Shown here piece after piece: positions 1 to 6,203 of a DNA stretch of 6,704 bases; within the stretch, counting starts at the first letter, position 1; the number at the start of each line of letters is the position of its first letter. Source of the stretch: Oscillospiraceae bacterium (GTDB taxonomy: Bacteria > Bacillota > Clostridia > Oscillospirales > Ruminococcaceae). The notes under the pieces are model-generated. The model was not told the origin of the DNA and did not search any database. It was given only the letters and a program-made list of their open reading frames with translations. The position numbers and the translations under genes are program-made. Where the stretch lies: positions 1-6,704 of the forward strand of contig DXNX01000137.1 in the NCBI GenBank assembly GCA_019413245.1, in the 5' to 3' direction.

Positions 1-52
1 CAGGTTTGTTCAATTTTCAAGGTCCTGCTTGGCGCTGCCCTCGCGGGACAGC
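1..52 (-). promoter_or_regulatory. rRNA operon leader, probably upstream of a 16S gene outside the window
   Basis: Read on the minus strand, this stretch follows a strong promoter. It contains an imperfect hairpin (arms near 35-40 and 45-51) and then the motif CCTTGAAAATTGAACAA (rc of about 8-24). Motifs of the form TTGAAAANTNAACAA are known directly in front of 16S genes in Firmicutes, and related ones lie in 16S-23S spacers. No mature rRNA sequence is visible before the window ends. I infer that a 16S gene starts just beyond position 1. A tRNA or a 23S gene is less likely, because the promoter is only about 60 bases away. Confidence 0.6.
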
Positions 53-58
53 TTAGTT

Positions 59-87
59 ATAATACCACCTCCGCAAGGTTTTGTCAA
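59..87 (-). promoter_or_regulatory. Strong sigma-70/sigma-A promoter, rRNA type
   Basis: On the minus strand a perfect -35 box TTGACA (rc of 82-87) is followed, after exactly 17 bases, by TATTAT (rc of 59-64), with TGG just before the -10 box (extended -10). This is the best promoter in the window. With the A-tracts upstream and the rRNA-like leader downstream, it fits the promoter of an rRNA operon reading out of the left edge. Confidence 0.75.
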
Positions 88-120
88 CACTTTTTTCGAG
101 TTTTTTTTACTTTTTTCGAA
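88..120 (-). promoter_or_regulatory. UP-element-like phased A-tracts
   Basis: Three T-runs on the plus strand (A-tracts on the coding strand of the promoter) begin at 91, 101 and 111, with lengths 6, 8 and 6. They repeat every 10 bases, about one helical turn. The segments 89-99 and 109-119 are identical (ACTTTTTTCGA). A-tracts directly upstream of a -35 box are known to bind the RNA polymerase alpha C-terminal domain and to bend DNA, so this is a good UP element candidate for the adjacent rRNA-type promoter. Confidence 0.65.
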
Positions 121-127
121 ATTCTTT

Positions 128-143
128 TGGGAACCGGTTTCCA
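128..143. promoter_or_regulatory. Near-perfect 16-bp palindrome, LacI-family operator-like
   Basis: TGGGAACCGGTTTCCA is symmetric except for one base pair and is centred on AACCGGTT. A central CG flanked by AA/TT half-sites is the general shape of LacI/GalR-family operators. It lies about 40 bases upstream of the -35 box of the rRNA-type promoter and downstream of the kinase terminator. No LacI-type gene is present in the window, so a regulatory role is only a guess. Confidence 0.25.
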
Positions 144-161
144 GGGGGCTTTTTGCTCCCT
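143..161 (+). other. Short hairpin with weak T-rich tail
   Basis: AGGGGGC (143-149) and GCTCCCT (155-161) can pair over seven positions with one G-U pair and a five-T loop on the plus strand, followed by TTATATAAT. It could end leftover plus-strand transcription heading into the kinase gene, but the tail is poor. On the minus strand one pair is lost and there is no T-run, so it is not a good terminator in the direction of the genes. Confidence 0.25.
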
Positions 162-180
162 TTATATAATATGGAAGGAA

Positions 181-226
181 GCCGGCGCCGCCGTACCCGC
201 CGGCCGCCTTGCCCCGGCCCGTGGAA
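181..226. other. GC-rich dyad-containing spacer
   Basis: This stretch between the kinase terminator and the rRNA-type promoter is almost only G and C. It includes the inverted repeat GCCGGCG (181-187) / CGCCGGC (198-204). I see no gene and no ribosome site in 60-229. It could be a structured 3' remnant or a second weak hairpin beyond the terminator. Confidence 0.3.
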
Positions 227-229
227 CCA

Positions 230-261
230 AAAGCAGCCCTGCGTTACCGCAAGGCTGCTTT
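230..261 (-). terminator. Intrinsic terminator of the two-component operon
   Basis: AAAGCAGCC (230-238) pairs with GGCTGCTTT (253-261). After one mismatch the stem continues with TGCG/CGCA (240-243/248-251) around a TTAC loop. On the minus strand the stem is followed by TTTTGG, a short T-run. It lies 11 bases after the kinase stop codon, as expected for the end of that operon. Confidence 0.7.
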
Positions 262-272
262 GTGTACTGTCC

Positions 273-1538
273 TTAATTTTTTTCCTGCAGCAGATAGACC
301 TGGGCCGTGAAGATCCCGTCCCGGACATGCACCGCCAGGTCCCCCTTGTATTTCCGGGCAATGGCCCGCACGCTTTTCAGGCCGTACCCGTGGTAGCCGG
401 GTTCCTCCTGCTTGCTGGTGCGGGGCAGACCGTCCTCCTGCAGGGAGACAGTACCCTGAAAGAAATTCATCACATCCACCGACACCAGGCTCCCCTTTTC
501 CTCGATGACCATGCTGATGATCCGTTTTCCCGGCTGCTCCAGCCGTTCGGCGGCGGTGATAGCGTTCTCCAGCAGGTTGCCGAACAGGGAATAGGCATCC
601 ATGGTATCCAGAAAGGCCAGTCCCTTTCCCGACCCCATACAGGTGATAGAAATGCCCTTGCTGCGGCAGCGCAGGTTCTTTTCATTCAGGATGATGTCCA
701 GCACCTCGCTGCCGGTATGGTAGATGCTGTCATAGGTATCGATGATGCTGCGCATGGAATCGATTTCTCCTTTCGGCAGACGGCCTTCCAGCGCCACCAA
801 CTTGTGCTTCAGGTCATGGGATTTGATGCTGAGCATCTCGGCGTTGTCCCGGCTGATCTCATATTGCCGGCGTTCCTCCTCATGGATGCGCCGGAACAGG
901 GTGTGTTCGTTTTCCCGGCGGAGATTGTAATAGAGGAAAAACTCAAAGAACAGCGCCAGCACACAGCAGGTGATGGCATACAGCGCCGTGGCCACGGTGG
1001 TATAGAAGTTCATCCACCCAGCCAGGCGCAGCACCCGGGTGATGCCGGTACAGATGAGCACGATCACCACCGACACCGCCACAATACGGGAATCGGTGTG
1101 CTCATAGTACCCGATGTTCCGCAGCCTGCGCCCCAGCGTAACGTACAGGGCCAGATACACGACGCTCACGCAGAAGAATTCCAGCAGGTTGTTCCAGTGT
1201 ACCACCCAGGGCAGTTCCGCGGCCAGGCGGCTGATATGGTGGCCGATGTGCTGGGCCGCCACCCCCGAAACGCAGGCGGACAGGATATTCATGAACGGAG
1301 CCTCGAAGGCAGACCACATACACAGGACGACCGCCACAATGGTGAGCTGCAGGCTGACCAGATTGTACAGTTCCCCCCGGTCCCGCAGGAAGGAAAGGCT
1401 CCATCCTGCCGCCCAGACCGCCGCCAGTGCCGCGGCCATCCGCGCAGGGAAATGGTCCCGCCGGGGCAGCGCCTGCAAAAACACCATCGCCCCCAACAGG
1501 ATTTCAATGGTATAGGACATACGGATAAACAGCTGCAT
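273..1538 (-). CDS. GHKL-type sensor histidine kinase, AgrC-like
   Basis: This 421-residue membrane sensor kinase should autophosphorylate on a histidine and pass the phosphate to the LytTR regulator encoded just before it. Hydrophobic segments lie at about 9-24, 33-50, 57-79, 82-105, 116-135, 151-170 and 178-204, so there are six or seven helices. A charged linker follows, then the motif SHDLKHKL with the likely phosphoacceptor His241. The N-box NLLENAITAAE is at 321-331 and the glycine box GYHGYGLKSV at 381-390, as in the AgrC/VirS-like HATPase group. I chose the ATG at 1538: it lies one base after the regulator's TAA and has AGGGGG six bases upstream, which suggests translational coupling. 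An ATG at 1577 would overlap the regulator and lacks a clear ribosome site. The sensor region is all membrane with no large outer domain, which suits a small peptide or membrane signal, but no AgrB/AgrD-type genes are in the window. The signal is unknown. Confidence 0.92.
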   Translation of the reverse strand: MQLFIRMSYTIEILLGAMVFLQALPRRDHFPARMAAALAAVWAAGWSLSFLRDRGELYNLVSLQLTIVAVVLCMWSAFEAPFMNILSACVSGVAAQHIGHHISRLAAELPWVVHWNNLLEFFCVSVVYLALYVTLGRRLRNIGYYEHTDSRIVAVSVVIVLICTGITRVLRLAGWMNFYTTVATALYAITCCVLALFFEFFLYYNLRRENEHTLFRRIHEEERRQYEISRDNAEMLSIKSHDLKHKLVALEGRLPKGEIDSMRSIIDTYDSIYHTGSEVLDIILNEKNLRCRSKGISITCMGSGKGLAFLDTMDAYSLFGNLLENAITAAERLEQPGKRIISMVIEEKGSLVSVDVMNFFQGTVSLQEDGLPRTSKQEEPGYHGYGLKSVRAIARKYKGDLAVHVRDGIFTAQVYLLQEKN

Positions 1539-1539
1539 C

Positions 1540-2259
1540 TTATTCCCCCTGCCTTGTTCCGCCCAGGAATTCGGCATACGCCTTCAAAAACTGGGCTCGT
1601 TGGGTCCGGGCGATGACCAGTTCCTGTCCATCCACCACGCAGACATCTTTGCGGATAGCGCTCACAAAGCGCAGATTGACCAGGCAGCCCCGGTCACACC
1701 GGCAGAACAGCGGGCTGTTCAGCTTTTTTTCTGCCGCCGACAGGGTCAGATACTCCGAGAAGTCTCCTTCCCGGGAATGGTAGACCACATAGTGGCCCTC
1801 CACCGTCAGGTAGCGGATCAGGTGCACCTGCAGCCCCCGCAGTTCGCCGTCCTGCCGCACCGTGATGCGGTCGGACGCGCTGCGGGCCACCCGGGACAGG
1901 GCCCGGGTCATCTTGAGTTGGAAGGCATAGGGGTCCACCGGCTTCACGATAAAATCCAGGGCGTCCACCTCGTACCCTTCCACCGCCATCTGGGCGATGT
2001 TGGTCACAAAAATGAGCACCACGGTGGAATCCATCCGACGCAAGGCCCGGGCCGCCTCCATACCGTTCTGGCCGCGGGGGAACTCGATGTCCATGAACAC
2101 CAGGTCGTACCCCTGCCGGTACTGTACCAGAAAGGCATCCGCCGAGGAAAATTCATCCACGCAGAATTCCAGATGCTTTTCGCGGGCCACCTCCTCCAGA
2201 TAGCCCCGCAACCGCTGACGCTCCGCTGCTTCGTCATCCACGATGGCTACATTCAGCAT
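1540..2259 (-). CDS. LytTR-family response regulator
   Basis: This 239-residue cytoplasmic DNA-binding regulator is the cognate partner of the kinase that follows. The receiver domain (about 2-122) has the acidic pair Asp8-Asp9, the phosphoacceptor Asp57 in FMDIEFP, Thr86 in FVTN and Lys106 in VKP, so it looks fully functional. A LytTR domain fills about 131-233 (ITVRQDGEL..., RYLTVEGHYVVYHS, FCRCDRGCLVNLRFV). The family (AgrA, VirR, ComE) binds paired short direct repeats about two helical turns apart. The start at 2259 is supported by GGAGGAG/AAAGGAGG 8-10 bases upstream. The gene is first in its operon, with a candidate promoter at 2332-2361 and a 10-bp hairpin abutting its ribosome site. 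Its targets are unknown; the GH3 unit upstream is the nearest candidate. Confidence 0.93.
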   Translation of the reverse strand: MLNVAIVDDEAAERQRLRGYLEEVAREKHLEFCVDEFSSADAFLVQYRQGYDLVFMDIEFPRGQNGMEAARALRRMDSTVVLIFVTNIAQMAVEGYEVDALDFIVKPVDPYAFQLKMTRALSRVARSASDRITVRQDGELRGLQVHLIRYLTVEGHYVVYHSREGDFSEYLTLSAAEKKLNSPLFCRCDRGCLVNLRFVSAIRKDVCVVDGQELVIARTQRAQFLKAYAEFLGGTRQGE

Positions 2260-2276
2260 CGCTTACACTCCTCCTT

Positions 2277-2304
2277 TGTCCGGCCCACAGGGAAGGGCCG
2301 GACA
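2277..2304 (-). promoter_or_regulatory. Leader hairpin abutting the regulator's ribosome site
   Basis: A perfect 10-bp stem (2277-2286 with 2295-2304, core GTCCGGCCC/GGGCCGGAC) with an 8-base loop lies in the 5' untranslated region of the response regulator. Its 3' arm ends at the first A of AAAGGAGG (2277-2270). There is no T-run after it, so it is not an intrinsic terminator in this direction. It could affect access to the ribosome site, protect the mRNA 5' end, or bind a protein. Confidence 0.55.
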
Positions 2305-2331
2305 CCGCAAGCTTTCTCATGATTCTGATTT

Positions 2332-2361
2332 ATGGTATCACATCTTCACGGTCAGTGGCAA
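2332..2361 (-). promoter_or_regulatory. Candidate promoter of the two-component operon
   Basis: The minus strand has TTGCCA (rc of 2356-2361; five of six match TTGACA) and, 18 bases on, TACCAT (rc of 2332-2337) preceded by TGA, an extended -10. It sits between the GH3 terminator and the regulator start, with room for a leader of about 65 bases that includes the hairpin. The -10 box matches only four of six. Confidence 0.45.
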
Positions 2362-2380
2362 GATTGGTCCCGTTCTGCCA

Positions 2381-2414
2381 AAAATGCGCCGGGCATGCCT
2401 GCCCGGCGCATTTT
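2381..2414 (-). terminator. Strong intrinsic terminator after the GH3 gene
   Basis: A perfect 15-bp stem (2381-2395 with 2400-2414, core ATGCGCCGGGCA/TGCCCGGCGCAT) encloses a four-base loop. On the minus strand it ends in TTTTT (rc of 2380-2384). It starts 16 bases after the GH3 stop codon. The plus strand also has four Ts, but the minus direction fits the genes. It separates the GH3 unit from the two-component operon, although read-through into the latter is possible. Confidence 0.88.
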
Positions 2415-2430
2415 GGAAAAGAGGATTGTA

Positions 2431-5400
2431 TTACATCGACTTGTCCTTGGAACGCTTCTTGCCCTCCTGATAGAGAGCCGCACCCGTCCAGACAAGGCCG
2501 ATCACGAAGAGAGCGATAAAGATGCCGTCGCCGGTGTACAGCAGGCTCTGCCACCAGGGCGTGATGCTCACGATCTCGGTGCTGGTGGAGATGCCGTTCA
2601 TGGCGTTGGACCAGGCCGTCTGGTAGCAGATCCGCTTGGCGGATTCCCGCATGGCCCAGGCCATCTGGCTGTAACCGGTCTCAAACTGCTTGAAGTGACC
2701 GGCGGTCTTGGGGGTGCTGCCGTCGGGCAGGTCGCATCCGCCGACCAGCACGCCGTAGACCTGTTCAAAGTAGGGGTCGCAGTCCTGGCTGCCGTCCATA
2801 TCGCCGTAGGCGTCGGTGACGATGATGCCCTTCATGCCGCATTCCCCGCGCAGGAAGTCGGTGCCCAGCGCGGTGCAGGCAGCGCCGGCCTGGGTGCCGA
2901 AACGGGAGAAGGAAGCCATGGTGTTGAAGGCACCGCCTTCCACGATGGGCAGCTCAAAGGCGCGCAGGTAGATCTCGCGGATGGACTGCTCGTTGGCCCA
3001 GGTGCACACACCGTGGCGGTTGGTCTCCTGGTCGTTCAGGGCGCAGTGCTTGTTGTACACATGCACGCCCTTGGCCTCGATACCCTTGCACTCGGCCGCG
3101 CCCATCAGGCCGGTCAGGGTGCCGCATTCGCTGAAGTACTCGCAGGTACGGCCGGCGTAGGGAGAGCGATGGATGTTCAGGCCGATGCCGTACAGGCCGC
3201 TGGCGCCGGCCCAGATGCCGTCATTGCCGATGATGTTGCCGGCTTTTTCAGCCAGGTCACGGTTGAAGGTGGCGGCCAGGATGCCGTTGGCCGGGAAGCC
3301 GGTCATCATGTTGAAGCCCTCGGGATCGGCGGCGTCGGTGACGTTGCCGTCCTTATCCACAAAGCCCTGGGCCTGGGCGGTGCGGTAAGCCAGACCGTTC
3401 TGGCCGGTGTAGTAGCCGGAGGTGAAAGCCCAGCCGCCGAAGCCGTTGGGGCCGTTTTCGTCCTTGGTCTGGGGCTTGGCAATGCTTTCCACAGGCTCGG
3501 TCATATGGAAGCCGCTGGAGACCAGACGCATGGTCTCATCCCAGCTCAGCTGGTCCATGAAGGTATCCCACAGGGGGTCATTGTAGGCGATCTCGTTGCC
3601 TTCGTCGTCGTAACGCATGTCCACCAGCTTCAGGCCGGCATCCACGTTGTAGGCGGGATACTCGCCGTCATCCGGCTGGATGGGCTGCAGGTACTGTTCG
3701 GGAACACCGGCGGCGTTGTTGTACTTGCCGGTCTGGGCAGGCAGCTGGGCATAAATGTCCTTGGCCATCTGCTCGGTCATGGTCAGGGTCGCATGGCCGT
3801 TGGCCATATCGAAGGAAACGGCGTTCCAGTTGTCGCGGCTGTAATATTCCACGCTGTTGTCGCCGCGGCCTTCATACAGGTTGATGTCCGCAAAGTCGAA
3901 CAGGTTGGTGACCTTCACGTTGGTCTCGCCGTCCAGGCTGGAAACGGCGTCGGAGTAGGCATACTTGTCCTTGTCGAAGCTCAGGGTGAACTTGGACACC
4001 AGAGAAGCATCGCCGGTGCCGCCCACCATCTTGGTGTCATCCACGGCAACACCGTTGGCCTTCTTGGCGGCCAGGACGTTGTTCACCGCCTCGTGGGCGT
4101 CGCCGCCCACAGCCAGGTAGTAGTCGCCGTCCATGAGCACATAGCCCTTGGCGTTGTGGGAGTCATAGGAGGCGAAGAACTTTTCATCCACCGGGATGGT
4201 CAGGGTCTCGCTCTGGCCCGGGGCCAGGGTCTGGGTCTTGCCGAAGTCCACCAGCTCCACGGAAGGAACCTGGACGCCGTTGGTCTTGGCATATTCGCCG
4301 TAAGGCTTGGAGATGTACACCGGCACAGAGCACTTGCCGGAGTAGGTGGTGGAAGTGTTGGTGACGGTAACGGTGACATCATATTCACGGTCGCCGTTCT
4401 TCTGCACGCTCATGTCGGACAGGGCGAACTGGGCGTAGGACAGACCATAGCCGAAGGGACGGGCCACCACGGAGGAATAGTCATAGTCGCCCACGTTGGC
4501 GGTGCCCAGGACCAGGTCCTCGTAGCGGGTCTCGGTGTAGCGGTAGCCCAGATACATGCCTTCCTGGTAGACCACATAGCCGGCCAGGGTGGTGGCGGGG
4601 TACTGGCCGGTGCCCAGCTGGTTGGGCACGCCCAGTTCGTCGGCATTCTCATAGATCCAGCGGCCGAAGTTCACGTTGACCGGGTTCTTGGCGTTGTCCA
4701 CCCACATGGTGTCGGGCAGGCGGCCGGAGGGAGAGACCTCACCGGACAGCACCTGGCCCACGGCGTCGCCGCCCACACCCAGGGCACCGACCCACAGAGC
4801 AGCGTCGATGTCAGGATCGTTCAGGAAGTCGCCTTCGATCATGCCGGCGTAGTTGACGACCATGATGATCTTCTTGATCTCGCCGGCAGCCTTCTTGGCC
4901 TTCAGGCCTTCCAGCACGGACAGTTCGTTTTCGTTCAGACCCAGGTAGTCGGGGCCCAGGCCATCGCCGTTGTCGATGCCGTCGCCGCCGACGCCGATCA
5001 GGTCGTAGCCTTCGCCGCCCACGCGGCCCACCACAAAGATGGCGGCGTCGCCATACTGGGCGAAGCTGCTGCCCGCGGCTTCATCCACCACGGTCCAGGG
5101 AGCTTCATGGATCATCAGGGTGGTGGTACCGAACTTGCCTTCGCTGCCACGCTTGTACTGGGCCCAGTCCTCGGAGGTGTAGGCCGCCTGCAGGTCAGGG
5201 TTCACGTTGAAGCCGGCCTTGGTCAGGGAATCCACATAGCTCACCGCGTCGTTGACGCTGATGGTGCCGGAACCGGTGCCGCCGTAGACGGGGTCATAGG
5301 CAGTGACGCCCACCAGGCTCACGTTGCTGCCCTGGTTCAGGGGCAGGGCATTGTTGTCGTTCTTCAGCAGGACCATACCTTCGGCCAGGACCTCAGTCGC

Positions 5401-5628
5401 GGTCTGCTTGCCGGCGGTGCGCAGGTCGCCCACGCTGGCAAAATCGGATTTGTAGTATTCGGTGTCCTCGTCGGTCTCGCCGGTCTGGACGACCTCAAAG
5501 GTCTTGGTACCCAGGGTGCCGTTGATGGCATCCGCGTTTTCCCCGGTGATGAGGGTGGCCAGCACCAGGACGCCCGCCAGCAGCATGCTGATGACGGTGA
5601 GCAGTTTGCGCTGCAGTTTGAATTTCAT
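2431..5628 (-). CDS. Membrane-anchored GH3 beta-glucosidase-like enzyme with reversed domain order
   Basis: This 1065-residue enzyme should act outside the cell on beta-linked glucosides, xylosides or oligosaccharides; the exact substrate cannot be read. An N-terminal hydrophobic segment (about 8-28) is followed by the GH3 alpha/beta sandwich (about 75-400) with GRVGGEGYDL (201-210), LGLNENE, SPSGRLPDTM and PFGYGLSY (391-398). A fibronectin-III-like domain fills about 400-515, and 540-680 has no motif I recognise. The TIM-barrel part comes last (about 683-1015), with GLNIHRSP (816-823), KH (860-861) and NDQETNR. The likely nucleophile is Asp939 in GIIVTDAYGD, where most relatives have SDW or TDW. 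A second membrane helix (about 1034-1053) precedes a basic tail (KKRSKDK). The reversed order is known from Ruminococcus albus and Butyrivibrio fibrisolvens beta-glucosidases. I chose the ATG at 5628: AGGAGG lies ten bases upstream, just past the previous gene's stop, and the hydrophobic N-terminus follows at once. An upstream in-frame start at 5679 would overlap that gene. ADA near 32-34 could be a signal peptidase site instead of an anchor. Confidence 0.93.
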   Translation of the reverse strand: MKFKLQRKLLTVISMLLAGVLVLATLITGENADAINGTLGTKTFEVVQTGETDEDTEYYKSDFASVGDLRTAGKQTATEVLAEGMVLLKNDNNALPLNQGSNVSLVGVTAYDPVYGGTGSGTISVNDAVSYVDSLTKAGFNVNPDLQAAYTSEDWAQYKRGSEGKFGTTTLMIHEAPWTVVDEAAGSSFAQYGDAAIFVVGRVGGEGYDLIGVGGDGIDNGDGLGPDYLGLNENELSVLEGLKAKKAAGEIKKIIMVVNYAGMIEGDFLNDPDIDAALWVGALGVGGDAVGQVLSGEVSPSGRLPDTMWVDNAKNPVNVNFGRWIYENADELGVPNQLGTGQYPATTLAGYVVYQEGMYLGYRYTETRYEDLVLGTANVGDYDYSSVVARPFGYGLSYAQFALSDMSVQKNGDREYDVTVTVTNTSTTYSGKCSVPVYISKPYGEYAKTNGVQVPSVELVDFGKTQTLAPGQSETLTIPVDEKFFASYDSHNAKGYVLMDGDYYLAVGGDAHEAVNNVLAAKKANGVAVDDTKMVGGTGDASLVSKFTLSFDKDKYAYSDAVSSLDGETNVKVTNLFDFADINLYEGRGDNSVEYYSRDNWNAVSFDMANGHATLTMTEQMAKDIYAQLPAQTGKYNNAAGVPEQYLQPIQPDDGEYPAYNVDAGLKLVDMRYDDEGNEIAYNDPLWDTFMDQLSWDETMRLVSSGFHMTEPVESIAKPQTKDENGPNGFGGWAFTSGYYTGQNGLAYRTAQAQGFVDKDGNVTDAADPEGFNMMTGFPANGILAATFNRDLAEKAGNIIGNDGIWAGASGLYGIGLNIHRSPYAGRTCEYFSECGTLTGLMGAAECKGIEAKGVHVYNKHCALNDQETNRHGVCTWANEQSIREIYLRAFELPIVEGGAFNTMASFSRFGTQAGAACTALGTDFLRGECGMKGIIVTDAYGDMDGSQDCDPYFEQVYGVLVGGCDLPDGSTPKTAGHFKQFETGYSQMAWAMRESAKRICYQTAWSNAMNGISTSTEIVSITPWWQSLLYTGDGIFIALFVIGLVWTGAALYQEGKKRSKDKSM

Positions 5629-5647
5629 GTTGCAGGAACCTCCTCTC

Positions 5648-6043
5648 TCACTCTTCCACGGTCTGGCGCATGAACACACAGATGATGCTCAGCACCAGGC
5701 TCAGGCCATACAGTACGGCGTTCACAAAGAATTCCAGCGGGAAGCCGGAAAACTGGATGCCGGTTGCCACCGAAGAGATATAGAAGTAGATGTAGTACAC
5801 ATAAAACAGCAGCGACAGAAAGTCACCCAGCAGCAGTGCCGAGGGGGCAAAGCGGACCTGTTTCAGGCCGATCAGCGCGGCGGCGACCACAACGCCCGCC
5901 ACCATGATGCCGAATGCCTGCCAGGACATGTACCGGCTGCTGGAGTAGATGGCCATATAGACCAGCGCCGTCACCAGGGACAGGGCCATGGTGACCAGGG
6001 TGACGCGGAATCCCAGGGGTTTGTTAGCCATGAAATTTTTCAT
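5648..6043 (-). CDS. Small four-helix membrane protein of unknown function
   Basis: I cannot name this 131-residue protein. It has four hydrophobic segments (about 13-33, 43-60, 67-90 and 104-125), short loops, and a third helix rich in aromatic residues (FYVYYIYFY at 80-88). No signal peptidase site, lipobox or enzyme motif is visible. It ends 19 bases before the GH3 start, and the GH3 ribosome site begins three bases after its stop, so the two are surely co-transcribed and perhaps coupled. I chose the ATG at 6043 because AGGAG lies seven bases upstream inside AAGGAGAAGGAG; another ATG at 6031 lacks such a site. Possible roles are helping to insert or hold the double-anchored GH3 enzyme, passing its product, or a membrane function of its own. 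The pairing is the only functional clue. Confidence 0.88.
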   Translation of the reverse strand: MKNFMANKPLGFRVTLVTMALSLVTALVYMAIYSSSRYMSWQAFGIMVAGVVVAAALIGLKQVRFAPSALLLGDFLSLLFYVYYIYFYISSVATGIQFSGFPLEFFVNAVLYGLSLVLSIICVFMRQTVEE

Positions 6044-6099
6044 ACTCCTTCTCCTTTTTTCAGGTCGGTCAGGGTTCCTGTCTGGCGTGCCTCCTTTCC

Positions 6100-6127
6100 G
6101 GGATAGATTTTTTACCGAGCCTGTCAA
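6100..6127 (-). promoter_or_regulatory. Candidate promoter of the membrane-protein/GH3 operon
   Basis: The minus strand carries a perfect -35 box TTGACA (rc of 6122-6127) and, 16 bases on, TATCCC (rc of 6100-6105), a poor -10 box. Such a weak -10 would suit an activator-dependent promoter. CATAAT (rc of 6127-6132) is an alternative -10, but it has no good -35. The leader of about 50 bases also holds AAAGGAGG (rc of 6091-6098), with no ATG, GTG or TTG at a usable distance behind it. Confidence 0.4.
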
Positions 6128-6165
6128 TTATGATTCATCATAGCTTTTCCGGCGCCGCTCTTGGC

Positions 6166-6203
6166 GTTTTCAGCACGAATTGCCTGTTTACAGCATGAAT
6201 TGC
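6166..6203. repeat. Paired 18-bp direct repeat, 20-bp period
   Basis: GTTTTCAGCACGAATTGC (6166-6183) and GTTTACAGCATGAATTGC (6186-6203) match at 16 of 18 positions. They start 20 bases apart, so they lie on nearly the same helix face, about 40 bases upstream of the TTGACA of the GH3 operon. LytTR regulators bind direct repeats of this general layout. The core CAGCAYGA shares only its first bases with the published AgrA type (ACAGTT...), so the assignment is an inference. Confidence 0.5.

Noticed and set aside
161..175. TATATAATATG as a promoter -10 box
   Set aside because: No acceptable -35 box lies 16-19 bases upstream on either strand, and no gene follows on the plus strand.
81..2322. Long plus-strand open frames opposite the kinase and the regulator
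   Set aside because: They mirror the codon bias of the minus-strand genes, have no ribosome site or known motif, and would cross the rRNA-type promoter and the kinase terminator.
2332..5673. A plus-strand open frame of over 1100 codons antisense to the GH3 gene
   Set aside because: It is long because the GH3 gene avoids codons whose complements create stops in that frame. The product is low-complexity (rich in Gly, Val, Ala, His), has no recognisable domain or ribosome site, and runs through the terminator and the coding strand of a convincing enzyme.
6166..6203. The two-copy direct repeat as a CRISPR fragment
   Set aside because: The gap between copies is only two bases, there are just two copies, and no cas gene is nearby. 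The layout fits a protein-binding site better.
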